A DNA stretch of 64,000 bases. Origin: a bacterium. Its GTDB lineage: Bacteria; Campylobacterota; Campylobacteria; Campylobacterales; Arcobacteraceae. The notes under the pieces were generated by a model. It searched no databases and was not told the origin of the DNA. It saw only the letters and a list, made by a program, of their open reading frames with translations. Of the stretch, positions 55,388-64,000 are shown piece by piece. The position numbers were made by a program, and so were the translations under genes. Each line of letters opens with the position of its first letter. Positions within the stretch are counted from its first letter, which is position 1. Location of the stretch: positions 1-64,000 of the forward strand of contig JAHIWE010000036.1 in the NCBI GenBank assembly GCA_018816105.1, written 5' to 3'.

Positions 55388-55437
55388 AATAAAAAACTTT
55401 AACTAAATTCGATTTTTTGCGATTTTTTTTAGTTAAA
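55388..55437 (-). terminator. terminator of the alcohol dehydrogenase gene
   Basis: On the minus strand TTTAACTAAA pairs with TTTAGTTAAA (55398-55437) and is followed by GTTTTTTATTT. It lies about 107 bases after the dehydrogenase stop. Confidence 0.6.
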
Positions 55438-55466
55438 CTTCATTCATAAAAGATTTAAACTTTTTT

Positions 55467-55527
55467 AAATACCTCTAAGTGTTTTAACAAAACTCTTCTC
55501 TCCTGAAATTTCAACTTAGGGGTATTT
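55467..55527. repeat. long-loop inverted repeat
   Basis: AAATACCTCTAAGT (55467-55480) pairs with ACTTAGGGGTATTT (55514-55527), 13 of 14 with one G-U pair, around a 33-base loop. It could assist termination of either convergent gene. Confidence 0.4.
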
Positions 55528-55543
55528 CTTTTAATTCTATAAT

Positions 55544-56677
55544 CTATTTTAAAGACATCTCTAAAATTAATGCAACTTTCTCTAGAGTTACATTTCCTTT
55601 TTCACCAATTGCTATCATTCCATGTGATTCTAAAGCTTTTGTAATATTTGAAACTACCTTATCATCTGTTTTATAAGCGCTTAATTTTGTTGGAACTCCA
55701 ATACTTTGATACATATATTCTATTGCTTCAATAACCATCTCATAATTATGTGGCATATCAAAAACTTCTTTTCCCATCAAAGTTAATTTTTCTTGTTTAT
55801 CTTCAATCATTACTCTTAAAAGATGTGGTTGAACAACTGCTAAACTTTGAGCATGGTCAAGTCCATAAAATGCTGTAATTTCATGTCCTATCATATGTGT
55901 AGCCCAGTCTTGTGGAACACCTGAACCTATAAATCCATTTAACGCTTGATTTGCAAGAAGCATTAAATTTTCTTGCCATAAAGCATCATGTCTATTTGCC
56001 CAGTCTTGTGCTAAAACATGTAAACCTTTTAAAATCGTTTGTGCATATCCATCATGTAAAAGTGATGTATTTGGATAAGTTAGATACTGTTCACAAGTAT
56101 GAACAAAGGCATCAACTAAACCATTTGCAAGTTGTCTATCATCAAGAGTACTCATTACACTTGAATCTAAAACAGCAAATGTTGGATATAAAAGTGGTGA
56201 TCCAAAATATCTTTTTTCATTTGTTGCTCTTTTTGAAATAACAGTATTAGCATTTGATTCGCTTCCTGTTGCAGGTAATGTCAGAATTGCTCCTAAAGGA
56301 AGAGCTTTTGTAACTTGTGTACCTTCTAAGAAATCCCATGCATCACCATCATAAAGTGCAGCTGCTGCAAGATATTTACAACCATCAATTACAGAACCAC
56401 CTCCAACTGCTAAAATAAAATCTATTTTTTCAGCCTTGATAAGTTCAACTGCTTTATTTAAAGTTTCAACACTTGGATTTGGCTCAACTCCAGAAAATTC
56501 ACTCCAAGTATAACCGTCAAGTGCAGTTACAACTTGATCATAAACTCCATTCTTTTTTATAGAGCCACCACCATAAACTACTAACACTTTTTGGTCTTTT
56601 GTAATAAAATTTACGATTGATTTAATTTGACCTTTTCCAAACTGAATTGCAGTTGGGTTATAATATGAATACTCCAT
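55544..56677 (-). CDS. iron-type alcohol dehydrogenase, YqhD/BdhA-like
   Basis: NAD(P)H-dependent aldehyde reductase of the group III alcohol dehydrogenases. 377 residues; VLVVYGGGSIKKNGVYDQV near 30 and the coenzyme motif AVGGGSVIDGCKY near 91 are typical of YqhD/BdhA. Metal ligands are Asp and His in LVDAFVHTCEQ near 190 and two His in MIGHEITAFYGLDHAQS near 265. The GGGSV motif suggests NADPH. Start ATG follows AAAGGATTTTTAT. Expressed alone. Confidence 0.92.
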   Translation of the reverse strand: MEYSYYNPTAIQFGKGQIKSIVNFITKDQKVLVVYGGGSIKKNGVYDQVVTALDGYTWSEFSGVEPNPSVETLNKAVELIKAEKIDFILAVGGGSVIDGCKYLAAAALYDGDAWDFLEGTQVTKALPLGAILTLPATGSESNANTVISKRATNEKRYFGSPLLYPTFAVLDSSVMSTLDDRQLANGLVDAFVHTCEQYLTYPNTSLLHDGYAQTILKGLHVLAQDWANRHDALWQENLMLLANQALNGFIGSGVPQDWATHMIGHEITAFYGLDHAQSLAVVQPHLLRVMIEDKQEKLTLMGKEVFDMPHNYEMVIEAIEYMYQSIGVPTKLSAYKTDDKVVSNITKALESHGMIAIGEKGNVTLEKVALILEMSLK

Positions 56678-56744
56678 ATAAAAATCCTTTATAATTGTTT
56701 TAATTAATATTATAGGATAATTTGCATTACAAAGGATTAGAATT

Positions 56745-57341
56745 TTGAAAATATTTTTACTTTTATTTTTTACAGTTTTTATATGGTCAGCTATTAAACC
56801 TCATGATTACTTTACTTGGTTTTTAGAGGTGCTTCCAGCTGTTCTTGCACTATTTGTTTTAGGATTTACTTATAGACGTTTTAAACTTACTACTTTAGTT
56901 TATTCACTTATATTGATTCACTGTATTATTCTTATGATTGGTGGTCACTATACTTATGCTCAAGTTCCTTTTTTTGATTTTATAAAAGAAATTTTTAATC
57001 AAGATAGAAACAATTATGATAAGCTTGGACATTTTGCTCAAGGGTTCATTCCAGCTATTATTGCTAGAGAAATAATTATTAGAAAAAACATTATAAATTT
57101 TGAAGCATGGAGAAACTTTTTTATTCTTTGTTTTTGTTTGGGATTCTCTGCTTTTTATGAGTTAGTAGAGTGGTGGGTTGCCATATTATCAAATGATTCT
57201 GCGGATGATTTTTTAGGAACACAAGGTTATATTTGGGATACACAAAGTGATATGGCTTGGGCATTATTTGGTGCTATTTTTGCCCTCATAGTTTTACGAA
57301 AATATCATACAAAACAATTACAAAACATTAAAAAAATATAA
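56745..57341 (+). CDS. YjdF-like (DUF2238) membrane protein
   Basis: 198 residues with six membrane helices and the family motif YDKLGHFAQGFIPAIIARE near 92, then FSAFYELVEWWVA and FLGTQGYIWDTQSDMAWALFGA. Function unknown; a phosphatase-like or stress role has been proposed for relatives but is not established. Start is TTG with AAAGGA 8 bases upstream. Confidence 0.8.
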   Translation: MKIFLLLFFTVFIWSAIKPHDYFTWFLEVLPAVLALFVLGFTYRRFKLTTLVYSLILIHCIILMIGGHYTYAQVPFFDFIKEIFNQDRNNYDKLGHFAQGFIPAIIAREIIIRKNIINFEAWRNFFILCFCLGFSAFYELVEWWVAILSNDSADDFLGTQGYIWDTQSDMAWALFGAIFALIVLRKYHTKQLQNIKKI

Positions 57342-57350
57342 ACTTTCTGA

Positions 57351-57950
57351 TTAATGTAGTAGATTTGATAAAATCATAATCACAGCAGATAAAATAAGAA
57401 TTGACCCCATAATTATATTAAAAATTTTTAATTTGTTATGTGTATTTAAAAACTTCGTAAAATATAATCCTAAATATCCCCAAAAAGACAATGATAAATA
57501 ACAAACAATAAAATATATAAAGACAAATATCAAAAGTTTTTCATTTCCAGTAAACATCGAAACACCAGATAATGAAGCAATCCAAGCTTTTGGATTTAAC
57601 CATTGAAGTAAAAATCCTTCATAAAATCTTAGATTTCTTTTATTTTCATCTTTTATTTCTAAAGAAGAATCAGAACTTGCAATTTTATATCCCATATACA
57701 CAATAAATGAAAAACCAAAAAATTCCAAATAAGATAAAAAAGATGGATAGATATTTAAAATTTCTGACAATCCAAAACCTATAGAAATCAACAAAAGTGT
57801 AAAACCAATAGTAGCTCCTGAAATAAAAGCAAAGGTATTTTTAAAACCATTATTTATACTTGAAGTTACTATCATCATATTCACAGGTCCAGGAGAAATT
57901 GACATTACTAAAGAGAAAAGAAGCATCGATAAAAATATTGTTAAACTCAT
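57351..57950 (-). CDS. LysE/RhtB-family exporter
   Basis: 199 residues, six membrane helices, with the family start SLVMSISPGPVNMMIVTSSI and GATIGFTLLLISIGFGL. Such proteins export amino acids such as lysine, threonine or homoserine lactone; the substrate is not determinable. QWLNPKAWIASLSG is the second conserved segment. It lies 52 bases downstream of the AraC-type regulator on the same strand, which probably controls it. Confidence 0.87.
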   Translation of the reverse strand: MSLTIFLSMLLFSLVMSISPGPVNMMIVTSSINNGFKNTFAFISGATIGFTLLLISIGFGLSEILNIYPSFLSYLEFFGFSFIVYMGYKIASSDSSLEIKDENKRNLRFYEGFLLQWLNPKAWIASLSGVSMFTGNEKLLIFVFIYFIVCYLSLSFWGYLGLYFTKFLNTHNKLKIFNIIMGSILILSAVIMILSNLLH

Positions 57951-58002
57951 ATATTTTCCTAAAATTAAATTTAAAAAAAGTATATAAGTTTTTTAAATTT
58001 AA

Positions 58003-58818
58003 TTATTGTACAAAATTGAGTTTATACTCATTTGGAGTACAAGCAACAATTTTTAGAAAGTTTTTATGAAAGTGACTTTGGTCAAAAAAACCACACTCTA
58101 AAGCAGTGTCAACAATAGAGTGATTTTTTCTCAAAAGTTCTTTCGATTTATTGATTTTTAGATTTAATAAATATGCATGAGGAGTCATATTCATTTCAGA
58201 TTTGAAAAGTCTAATTATATAAAAAGGGTTTAAATCAAATTCTTTTGATAACTCATTAATAGAAATATTTTCTCTGTAATTTTCTTCTAAATAAAACATT
58301 ATTTCTTTAAATCGTTTATCGACAATATCTTCTTTTTCTTCATTTAGAAACAATGAAAAAAATTTAATAAAAAAACTATAAAGGAAATCTTCTTTATCCA
58401 ATATATAATTATCTGCAAAAAGAAATTCACATAGATTTATATATTCATTATAGAAATCTTCATCCTCTAAAATATCAACTGGAATATTAGCAAAAGTATC
58501 AATATCTTTATTTATAATATTTTGTATATTTGCACACCAACTTGGATTTAAATATAACATATAGTAGACATTTAATACATCACTGCAAGAGTTACATGAG
58601 TGCACAATATTTGGATTTATTATGCTAATCATATTTTTATCTAAAGTATAAGAAGTCTCTCCATTAAGATAAATACTTACACCTTTTTTATTTACACCTA
58701 ATGAAAAAGTATCATGAAAATGTTTTTTATAATGCATATTTGAATTGGAATACCTTAACTCAACAAAAGGAAGTCTTTCATCAGTAAATATTTTAGTAAA
58801 TGTTTTTTCTTGATTCAC
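58003..58818 (-). CDS. AraC-family transcription regulator
   Basis: 271 residues. N-terminal cupin-like sensor (about 15-150; YKKHFHDTFSLGVNKKGVSI and NPNIVHSCNS) and two C-terminal helix-turn-helix units (about 175-270; SINELSKEFDLNPFYIIRLF and DTALECGFFDQSHFHKNFLK). Same-strand genes for a DMT transporter (3 bases upstream) and a LysE exporter (downstream) form its likely operon, so an amino-acid or toxic metabolite signal is plausible. Confidence 0.9.
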   Translation of the reverse strand: MNQEKTFTKIFTDERLPFVELRYSNSNMHYKKHFHDTFSLGVNKKGVSIYLNGETSYTLDKNMISIINPNIVHSCNSCSDVLNVYYMLYLNPSWCANIQNIINKDIDTFANIPVDILEDEDFYNEYINLCEFLFADNYILDKEDFLYSFFIKFFSLFLNEEKEDIVDKRFKEIMFYLEENYRENISINELSKEFDLNPFYIIRLFKSEMNMTPHAYLLNLKINKSKELLRKNHSIVDTALECGFFDQSHFHKNFLKIVACTPNEYKLNFVQ

Positions 58819-58821
58819 AAT

Positions 58822-59682
58822 TTATACCTTGGCATTTTGTTTTAAAGTATATATTGAATTTATAAGCAATGTAATAATAATTACACTCCCACCAATCAAG
58901 GTGTAAGAACTAGGAATTTCATTAAAAAAAATCCATACCCAAATGGGAGCCATTATTGTTTCAATAATCATAAGTAAGCTAACTTCACTTGCATTTATAT
59001 ATTTTGTTCCATTTGATATTAGAACTCTAGAAATTGGTGTTATTAATAATCCCATACCAGTAACTACTAAAATATTATGAAAATCAATATTTATATTTTC
59101 TGCTAAAAAAAATGAAATTATAGATAAAACCAATCCACTAATTGCAATTAAAACTACACGGTTTATCTCTTTATATTTTGATAATAAAACAAAAGAAATA
59201 GCAAATGCAATTGTACAAGTCAAAGCAAAAAGATTCCCTTTTAATCCACCTAAGCCTAACTGATCATTGAAAATAATAAAAAGACCTACAAACATAAAAA
59301 ATGAAGCATAAAAAATATTTTTTCCTACTTTTTCTTTATAAAAAACATAAGAGAATAAAGCTGAAAAAAGTGCAGCTGTTCCAAAAATAATTACTACATT
59401 TGCAACGGTTGTACTTTTTATTGCTGAGATAAAAAGAATATTTGAAATTGCCATTAGAGTTGCACACAATAATGAAATACCAAAATAGTTTAATTCAAAT
59501 TTCTTTATATTTTTACCCTCTTGAATCAAAAGAGTTCCTATCATAGAAAAAAATATAAAAATACCTAAATAAAAAGAAAAAACAAGAGGAGAAATTGTAC
59601 TAGATTTAATAAAAAGAGATTCTAAACTCATAATCAAAACTCCAATTGAGGTAATAGCTAAACCTTTTGCATTGTTTGACAA
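58822..59682 (-). CDS. EamA/DMT-family transporter
   Basis: 286 residues with ten membrane helices in two EamA repeats (GLAITSIGVLIMSLESLFIKS at the start; GNLFALTCTIAFAISFVLLS in the middle). Substrate unknown; relatives export amino acids and metabolites. The TTG start at 59682 is chosen: AGGA lies 8 bases upstream and the first helix follows. A longer form from 59778 would overlap metH by 49 bases and add a basic 32-residue stretch foreign to the family. Confidence 0.85.
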   Translation of the reverse strand: MSNNAKGLAITSIGVLIMSLESLFIKSSTISPLVFSFYLGIFIFFSMIGTLLIQEGKNIKKFELNYFGISLLCATLMAISNILFISAIKSTTVANVVIIFGTAALFSALFSYVFYKEKVGKNIFYASFFMFVGLFIIFNDQLGLGGLKGNLFALTCTIAFAISFVLLSKYKEINRVVLIAISGLVLSIISFFLAENINIDFHNILVVTGMGLLITPISRVLISNGTKYINASEVSLLMIIETIMAPIWVWIFFNEIPSSYTLIGGSVIIITLLINSIYTLKQNAKV

Positions 59683-59729
59683 GTTCTTAATCCTATGAGA
59701 AAATAAGAAGGGAAAGATATCCCCTCTTT

Positions 59730-62700
59730 TTAAATATTGTAGTAATTTGCTTCTTTGTGAGTAACCACAATGGCGCAAGTTGTTTGCTCTGGATGCATTT
59801 GGAATGTTTCTGATAATTCTATTCCAAACTCTTCAGGATTTAATAAATCAAAAATATCTCTGTTCATTGCTAAGTCTGGACAAGCTGCATATCCTGGAGA
59901 ATATCTACACCCTACATATTGTTTCATTTGAACATCATTTAAAGTATGTCCCTCTTTTGGCACAATATCTAAATCAAGTCTGATTTGTTTATGTAAAACC
60001 TCAGCTAAAGCTTCTGCAAGTTCAACCCCGAGTCCATGAACTTGGTAATATTTTGTAAACTCACCTTTGTCATATAAACTTCTTTCATAATCACTGATTT
60101 TAAGTCCAGCACTTGCAAGTGTAAAGGCAATAACATCAAGTCTATCATTTGCGAAAAAGTCAGCAATACATCTAAAAGGTTTTCTTTTTTGTCTTGGGAA
60201 CTCTAATACTTTTATGGCTTCACTTAAAGGTGGTACATTTTTTGCTTCTTCTAGTGAATTAAATAGATATTTTTTATCAAAGATATAAATTTTATTATCA
60301 TGTGATATACAAGGATAATAAGCATAAATAGCAATTGGTTCAAAAATATTTTTATCCAACAACTCAGCTTTTAGAGCTTGATATGTAGGTTCAACTACTT
60401 CTTCTTCATATTTTAAGAACTTAGCTGAATCTTGTTTTCCTCTTTTATATCCCCATCTTTGTCTAAATAAAACCCTATGATTTATCCATTTAAAAATAAG
60501 TTCTTTATCTAATTTCTCACTAGTTCTGGCCATTCTTTCCCAAATTGGAGGGAAAGTAAAAGCATTTGGTGAAGGAAGTGGAATCTCTTCATAAGGAGGA
60601 ATAACAACAGCCTCTTCTTCAACCCTATCACTTGTATCAATAATTTTTATTAAATCAGCGGCAAGTGCTGTGTTATTTTCATCACCTTTTTCAATTCTTT
60701 GCATAGAAACAACACCATCAAATGCATCTCTACAATAAAAAATAGGTCCATCATAAAAAGGTCTGCAATACTCATCAATAAAGTTTTTAGTTAAAGCAGC
60801 ACCTCCAAGAAGTACAGGAACTTTGATTCCTAATCTTTGAAGTTCTTCAAGATTTTCTTTCATAACAGCTGTTGATTTAACAAGTAATCCACTCATACCA
60901 ATTGCATGGGCTTTATGTTCTTCAAGTTTTTCTATAAAAGTATCTAAACCAGCTTTTATACCAATATTAATAACTTTAAATCCATTATTACTTAAAATAA
61001 TATCAACAAGATTTTTACCAACATCATGAACATCACCTTTTACAGTTCCGATGATTAAAGTTGTTTCACTCTCTTTTTCTTGTTTTGGTAAATATGGATT
61101 TAGTGCATCAACAGTTGCTTTCATAGTTTCAGCACTTTGAAGTACAAATGGTAACTGCATTTGTCCAGAACCAAATAATTCACCAATGATTTTCATACCA
61201 TCAATTAGCCATTCATTTACTATTGTTTCAGGATTTACTGTATGTCTTAATTCATCAACTAAAGGAAGAAGTCTATCTTTATCACCATCAAGTAATAGCA
61301 TTTGCACTTTTTCAAGTGGCGGCATATTTTGATACTCTTCATCTGTTTGCTCTTCTTGGGCTTCTACATTTGAGAAGTGATCAATAAAGGCAAATAATGG
61401 GTCACCATTTTCATGATTATTGAAAATTAAATTATCACAAGCAGTTCTATCTTCATCACTTATTTTATTTAATGGAATTATATGCTTAACATTTACAATA
61501 GCTGATGTTAAACCAGCTCTAACACAATGATCTAAATAAATAGAGTTTAGATAAATTCTAGCTTTTTGGTCAAGTCCAAATGAAATATTTGATAGTCCTA
61601 AAGTAGTTCCAACCTCAGGATGTAAAATTTGAAACTCTCTAATAGCTTCCATTGTTTCAACACCCGCTGTTCTATACTCATCATCACCTGAACCAATTGT
61701 AAAAGTAAGCATATCAAATACTAAATCATGTGGATCAAAGCCATGTCTATTTACACATAAATCAAAGATTCTCTCAGCTATTCTAATTTTATCTTCTTTT
61801 GTTTTTGCCATTCCTACTTCATCAATTACAAGACAAACAAGAGCAGCTCCAAACTTTTTAGCCAAGGCACAAACAGCATCAAACTTTTCTTCACCATCTT
61901 CAAGGTTAACAGAGTTAATAATAGCTCTTCCACCTATTTGTTTAAGTGCTGCTTCAAGTGCATATATTTGCGTTGAATCTGGCATTAAAGGAAGTGCAAC
62001 TTTTTGAGAATAAAGTGCTGTTACCTCATCCATATCTTTTCTTTCATCACGACCTGCAAAGCCTACACTTACATCAATTACGTGAGCTCCTGCTCTTACT
62101 TGTTGTTGACCAACACTTAATGTTCCTTCGTAGTCATTTGCTTTTAATAACTCTCTAAAAGCTTTACTTCCTGTTGCATTTGAACGCTCACCAATTAAAA
62201 GTGGAGCAGGCTCTTGTTTTAAAGGAACAGTTCCAAATAGTGATGCTAAAGAAGCTTTTAAAAATCCACAAGGTTTTAAAGGAGTTACACCTTCAATTGC
62301 ACTAGCTAAAGCTTGAATATGCTCAGGAGTAGTTCCACAACAACCACCTAAAAATGCAACACCATTAATATTTAAAAACTCTTTTTGTAAGTTTACAAAC
62401 TCTTCTGGTTGCATTGGATAGTAAGTTTTACCACCTCTATTTTGAGGAAGTCCTGCATTTGCGTGAACTGATATTGGGAATTTACAAACTTCACTTAATG
62501 TTTTAACATGTTTATGAACTTGTTTTGGTCCAGTTCCACAGTTAAATCCTAAAGATAAAATATTAAAAGGAGCCATAATAGCTGCGATTGTTAAAGCATC
62601 CGTACCAATTAGCATAGTTCCTGACATCTCAATAGTTACAGATACCATAATTGGAATTTGAGGTGCAGTGTCTGTTAAAGCATGAAGTGCAGCTTTTATT

Positions 62701-63206
62701 TGAAGTGGATCTTGACAAGTTTCAAGTAAAAAAATATCACATCCACCATCAACTAACCCTTGAGCCATGATTTTATAACCATCATACATAACATCATATT
62801 TGATGTGATTAAGTGAAGGAAGTTTTGTTCCAGGTCCAATAGAACCTAAAACATATCTTGGTTTTTCTGGCGTGCTATATTTTTCACAAGTTTTTTTTAC
62901 AAGTGCAGCACCAAGACGTGAAAGTTCATAAGATGTATGACCAATATCATATTCATCTAAAACCCAAGGCATTGAACCAAATGTATTTGTAGATATTAAA
63001 TCAGCACCTGATGCTGCATAAGCATCATGAATAGTTTCAAGAACATGAGGAGCTGTTAAATTTAGAAGTTCATTACATCCTTCTAAATCAGCACCTTCAT
63101 AAATCCATTCTTCACTTTTTATATCTGCTAGTTGAAGCTGTGTTCCCATAGCTCCATCTATTACTAAAACTCTATTTTTTATTATATCTTTGATTGTTTC
63201 TAACAT
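59730..63206 (-). CDS. metH: cobalamin-dependent methionine synthase
   Basis: Makes methionine from homocysteine and methyl-tetrahydrofolate. 1158 residues with all four modules: homocysteine domain (about 1-325; zinc Cys in GFNCGTG and GGCCGTTPEHI), folate domain (about 340-610; ERSNATGSKAFRELL, DVSVGFAGRDE), B12 domain (about 640-880; DVHDVGKNLVDI with the cobalt His) and SAM-dependent activation domain (about 900-1158; CRYSPGYAACPD). Recycles the homocysteine released by LuxS. Start ATG with AGAAAAAAATG context and a weak ribosome site. Confidence 0.97.
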   Translation of the reverse strand: MLETIKDIIKNRVLVIDGAMGTQLQLADIKSEEWIYEGADLEGCNELLNLTAPHVLETIHDAYAASGADLISTNTFGSMPWVLDEYDIGHTSYELSRLGAALVKKTCEKYSTPEKPRYVLGSIGPGTKLPSLNHIKYDVMYDGYKIMAQGLVDGGCDIFLLETCQDPLQIKAALHALTDTAPQIPIMVSVTIEMSGTMLIGTDALTIAAIMAPFNILSLGFNCGTGPKQVHKHVKTLSEVCKFPISVHANAGLPQNRGGKTYYPMQPEEFVNLQKEFLNINGVAFLGGCCGTTPEHIQALASAIEGVTPLKPCGFLKASLASLFGTVPLKQEPAPLLIGERSNATGSKAFRELLKANDYEGTLSVGQQQVRAGAHVIDVSVGFAGRDERKDMDEVTALYSQKVALPLMPDSTQIYALEAALKQIGGRAIINSVNLEDGEEKFDAVCALAKKFGAALVCLVIDEVGMAKTKEDKIRIAERIFDLCVNRHGFDPHDLVFDMLTFTIGSGDDEYRTAGVETMEAIREFQILHPEVGTTLGLSNISFGLDQKARIYLNSIYLDHCVRAGLTSAIVNVKHIIPLNKISDEDRTACDNLIFNNHENGDPLFAFIDHFSNVEAQEEQTDEEYQNMPPLEKVQMLLLDGDKDRLLPLVDELRHTVNPETIVNEWLIDGMKIIGELFGSGQMQLPFVLQSAETMKATVDALNPYLPKQEKESETTLIIGTVKGDVHDVGKNLVDIILSNNGFKVINIGIKAGLDTFIEKLEEHKAHAIGMSGLLVKSTAVMKENLEELQRLGIKVPVLLGGAALTKNFIDEYCRPFYDGPIFYCRDAFDGVVSMQRIEKGDENNTALAADLIKIIDTSDRVEEEAVVIPPYEEIPLPSPNAFTFPPIWERMARTSEKLDKELIFKWINHRVLFRQRWGYKRGKQDSAKFLKYEEEVVEPTYQALKAELLDKNIFEPIAIYAYYPCISHDNKIYIFDKKYLFNSLEEAKNVPPLSEAIKVLEFPRQKRKPFRCIADFFANDRLDVIAFTLASAGLKISDYERSLYDKGEFTKYYQVHGLGVELAEALAEVLHKQIRLDLDIVPKEGHTLNDVQMKQYVGCRYSPGYAACPDLAMNRDIFDLLNPEEFGIELSETFQMHPEQTTCAIVVTHKEANYYNI

Positions 63207-63298
63207 TTTTTTCTCTGTATTATTAATTATAATTGTTTTTGATATTTATTATTAGATAGTGTACTTAAATCGTAGTTAAAAAGTTGTTAAACAAAAAT

Positions 63299-63898
63299 CT
63301 AACGCTTTTTAATAACAACTCTAATCACACAAGCCTCGCCTTGATGACCAATTCCCTCATCTAAAATCACTATCTCTTGGGTAATATTTTTTTCACATGA
63401 ATTAAAATGATTTTTAAAATCCTCAATAGTATATAAAAGATCTAAATCTTTTGGTCCACCACTATTGTAAGTTAATTGTTTTGTTGAAAAAAACTCACCA
63501 ATAAAATAGCCATTTGATTCTAAAGAATTTTCTATTTTTTCAAATAAACTTTCTCTTTCATTTTTATACATATGTAAGTATGAAGCCACGATTACATCGT
63601 ATTTTAAAGAATCATCCCAATGATTTAAATCCATACAAAAAGTTTTTATTTCTAAATTTTCTTCTTTACTTTTTAAATCCAATTTTTCTAAACCAACATC
63701 AGATGCATCAATAGCGCTTACTTCAAAACCATTTCTTGCAAAAAATATAGCGTTTCTTCCTTCTCCTTCACCTAAACATAATAACTTCTTGTGATTATTT
63801 AATAACTGTAAATTTGAAGATAAAAATTCATTTGCTTTTGTTCCATAAAAATAATCAGCTTTTGAAAACTTACCATTCCAAAACTCTTTTTGGCTCAT
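63299..63898 (-). CDS. class I SAM-dependent methyltransferase, TehB-like
   Basis: 199 residues. N-terminus EFWNGKFSKADYFYGTKANEFL, then the SAM loop LLCLGEGEGRNAIFFARNGFEV near 39-60 (usual Gly-rich motif I with Glu), the acidic motif AIDASDVGLEKL near 63 and DVIVASYLH. This is the TehB/tellurite-resistance subgroup, of which many members methylate unknown small molecules. Upstream of metH on the same strand; a 92-base gap separates them. Confidence 0.82.
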   Translation of the reverse strand: MSQKEFWNGKFSKADYFYGTKANEFLSSNLQLLNNHKKLLCLGEGEGRNAIFFARNGFEVSAIDASDVGLEKLDLKSKEENLEIKTFCMDLNHWDDSLKYDVIVASYLHMYKNERESLFEKIENSLESNGYFIGEFFSTKQLTYNSGGPKDLDLLYTIEDFKNHFNSCEKNITQEIVILDEGIGHQGEACVIRVVIKKR

Positions 63899-63979
63899 AG
63901 GTTAACCTTTTTATTTTAATTTATCTAAATTGTTTTACTATTTTTTTTATCAATTTTACATTATACCTTTTAAAAGTTT

Positions 63980-64000
63980 AAATGCGACTAAGTTGCATTT
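63980..64000. terminator. hairpin at the window edge
   Basis: AAATGC-GACTAAGTT-GCATTT forms a stem with inner ACT/AGT pairing and ends at the last base of the window, so any T-run is out of view. It probably terminates a neighbouring gene. Confidence 0.4.

Noticed and set aside
59683-59778. DMT transporter starting inside metH
   Set aside because: The added stretch is the shifted-frame translation of the metH end; TTG 59682 has a ribosome site.
1-64000. CRISPR arrays, insertion sequences, prophage genes
   Set aside because: No regular direct-repeat array, transposase, integrase or phage structural gene is visible in the window.

Overview
The window is about 64 kb of very AT-rich bacterial chromosome. 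Gene content and order point to a free-living member of the Campylobacterota, most likely Arcobacteraceae. The pointers are thrS-infC-rpmI-rplT, porGDAB in the Helicobacter/Arcobacter order, a threonyl-tRNA synthetase with no full TGS domain, a DUF3373 porin, and many Cache-type histidine kinases with an AHQWRQPL H-box. This assignment is an inference from protein resemblance; there is no rRNA or tRNA gene here to confirm it. TTG start codons are frequent (thrS, infC, pgm, several kinases), and two genes seem to have no ATG, GTG or TTG start at all.

Layout. 1-1630: the end of an outer-membrane porin and a hypothetical gene. 1726-4870: translation genes thrS, infC, rpmI, rplT. 4940-7815 (minus): an exported sulfur module of a Tat-signal sulfide:quinone-reductase-like flavoprotein, a small membrane protein and a three-domain rhodanese. 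7898-11657 (minus): glmM-lspA-leuC-mobA. 11741-13093: rpsT-prfA. 13397-22480: a phosphate locus with pstS, an EAL-CBS-GGDEF gene, pstCAB, phoU, a PsiE-like gene, a PhoB-like regulator and its kinase, with two matching Pho-box-like promoters. 22556-25659: rplM-rpsI, a peptide-binding protein and a HAD phosphatase. 26014-29207: pyruvate:ferredoxin oxidoreductase. 29492-35394: a TctCBA transporter followed by its likely two-component system. 35499-39500: phosphoglucomutase, carbonic anhydrase, an AbrB-family membrane protein and a lipoprotein. 39495-42815 (minus): an Mla-type lipid transport operon. 43306-46208 (minus): a Septu-like module (ATPase, nucleotidyltransferase, HNH nuclease) whose nuclease gene carries a frameshift. 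46342-50439: a cysteine hydrolase and orphan response regulator, luxS and two methyltransferase-like genes. 50530-55338: two large sensor kinases. 55544-63898: a YqhD-like alcohol dehydrogenase, a YjdF-like membrane protein, two exporters around an AraC regulator, metH and a small methyltransferase.

How the parts fit together. The phosphate locus looks self-regulated: the response regulator and kinase at its end probably act on the two Pho boxes ahead of pstS and pstC, and a c-di-GMP enzyme sits between those two units. The Tct transporter is followed directly by a regulator and Cache-domain kinase, a common arrangement for substrate-induced carboxylate uptake. The most interesting parts are the three-gene Septu-like module with an added MNT-type nucleotidyltransferase, the AUA start of rpsT and the similar missing start of the NMT1/SBP3 kinase, the paired Pho promoters, and the c-di-GMP gene with a long hairpin in its leader.
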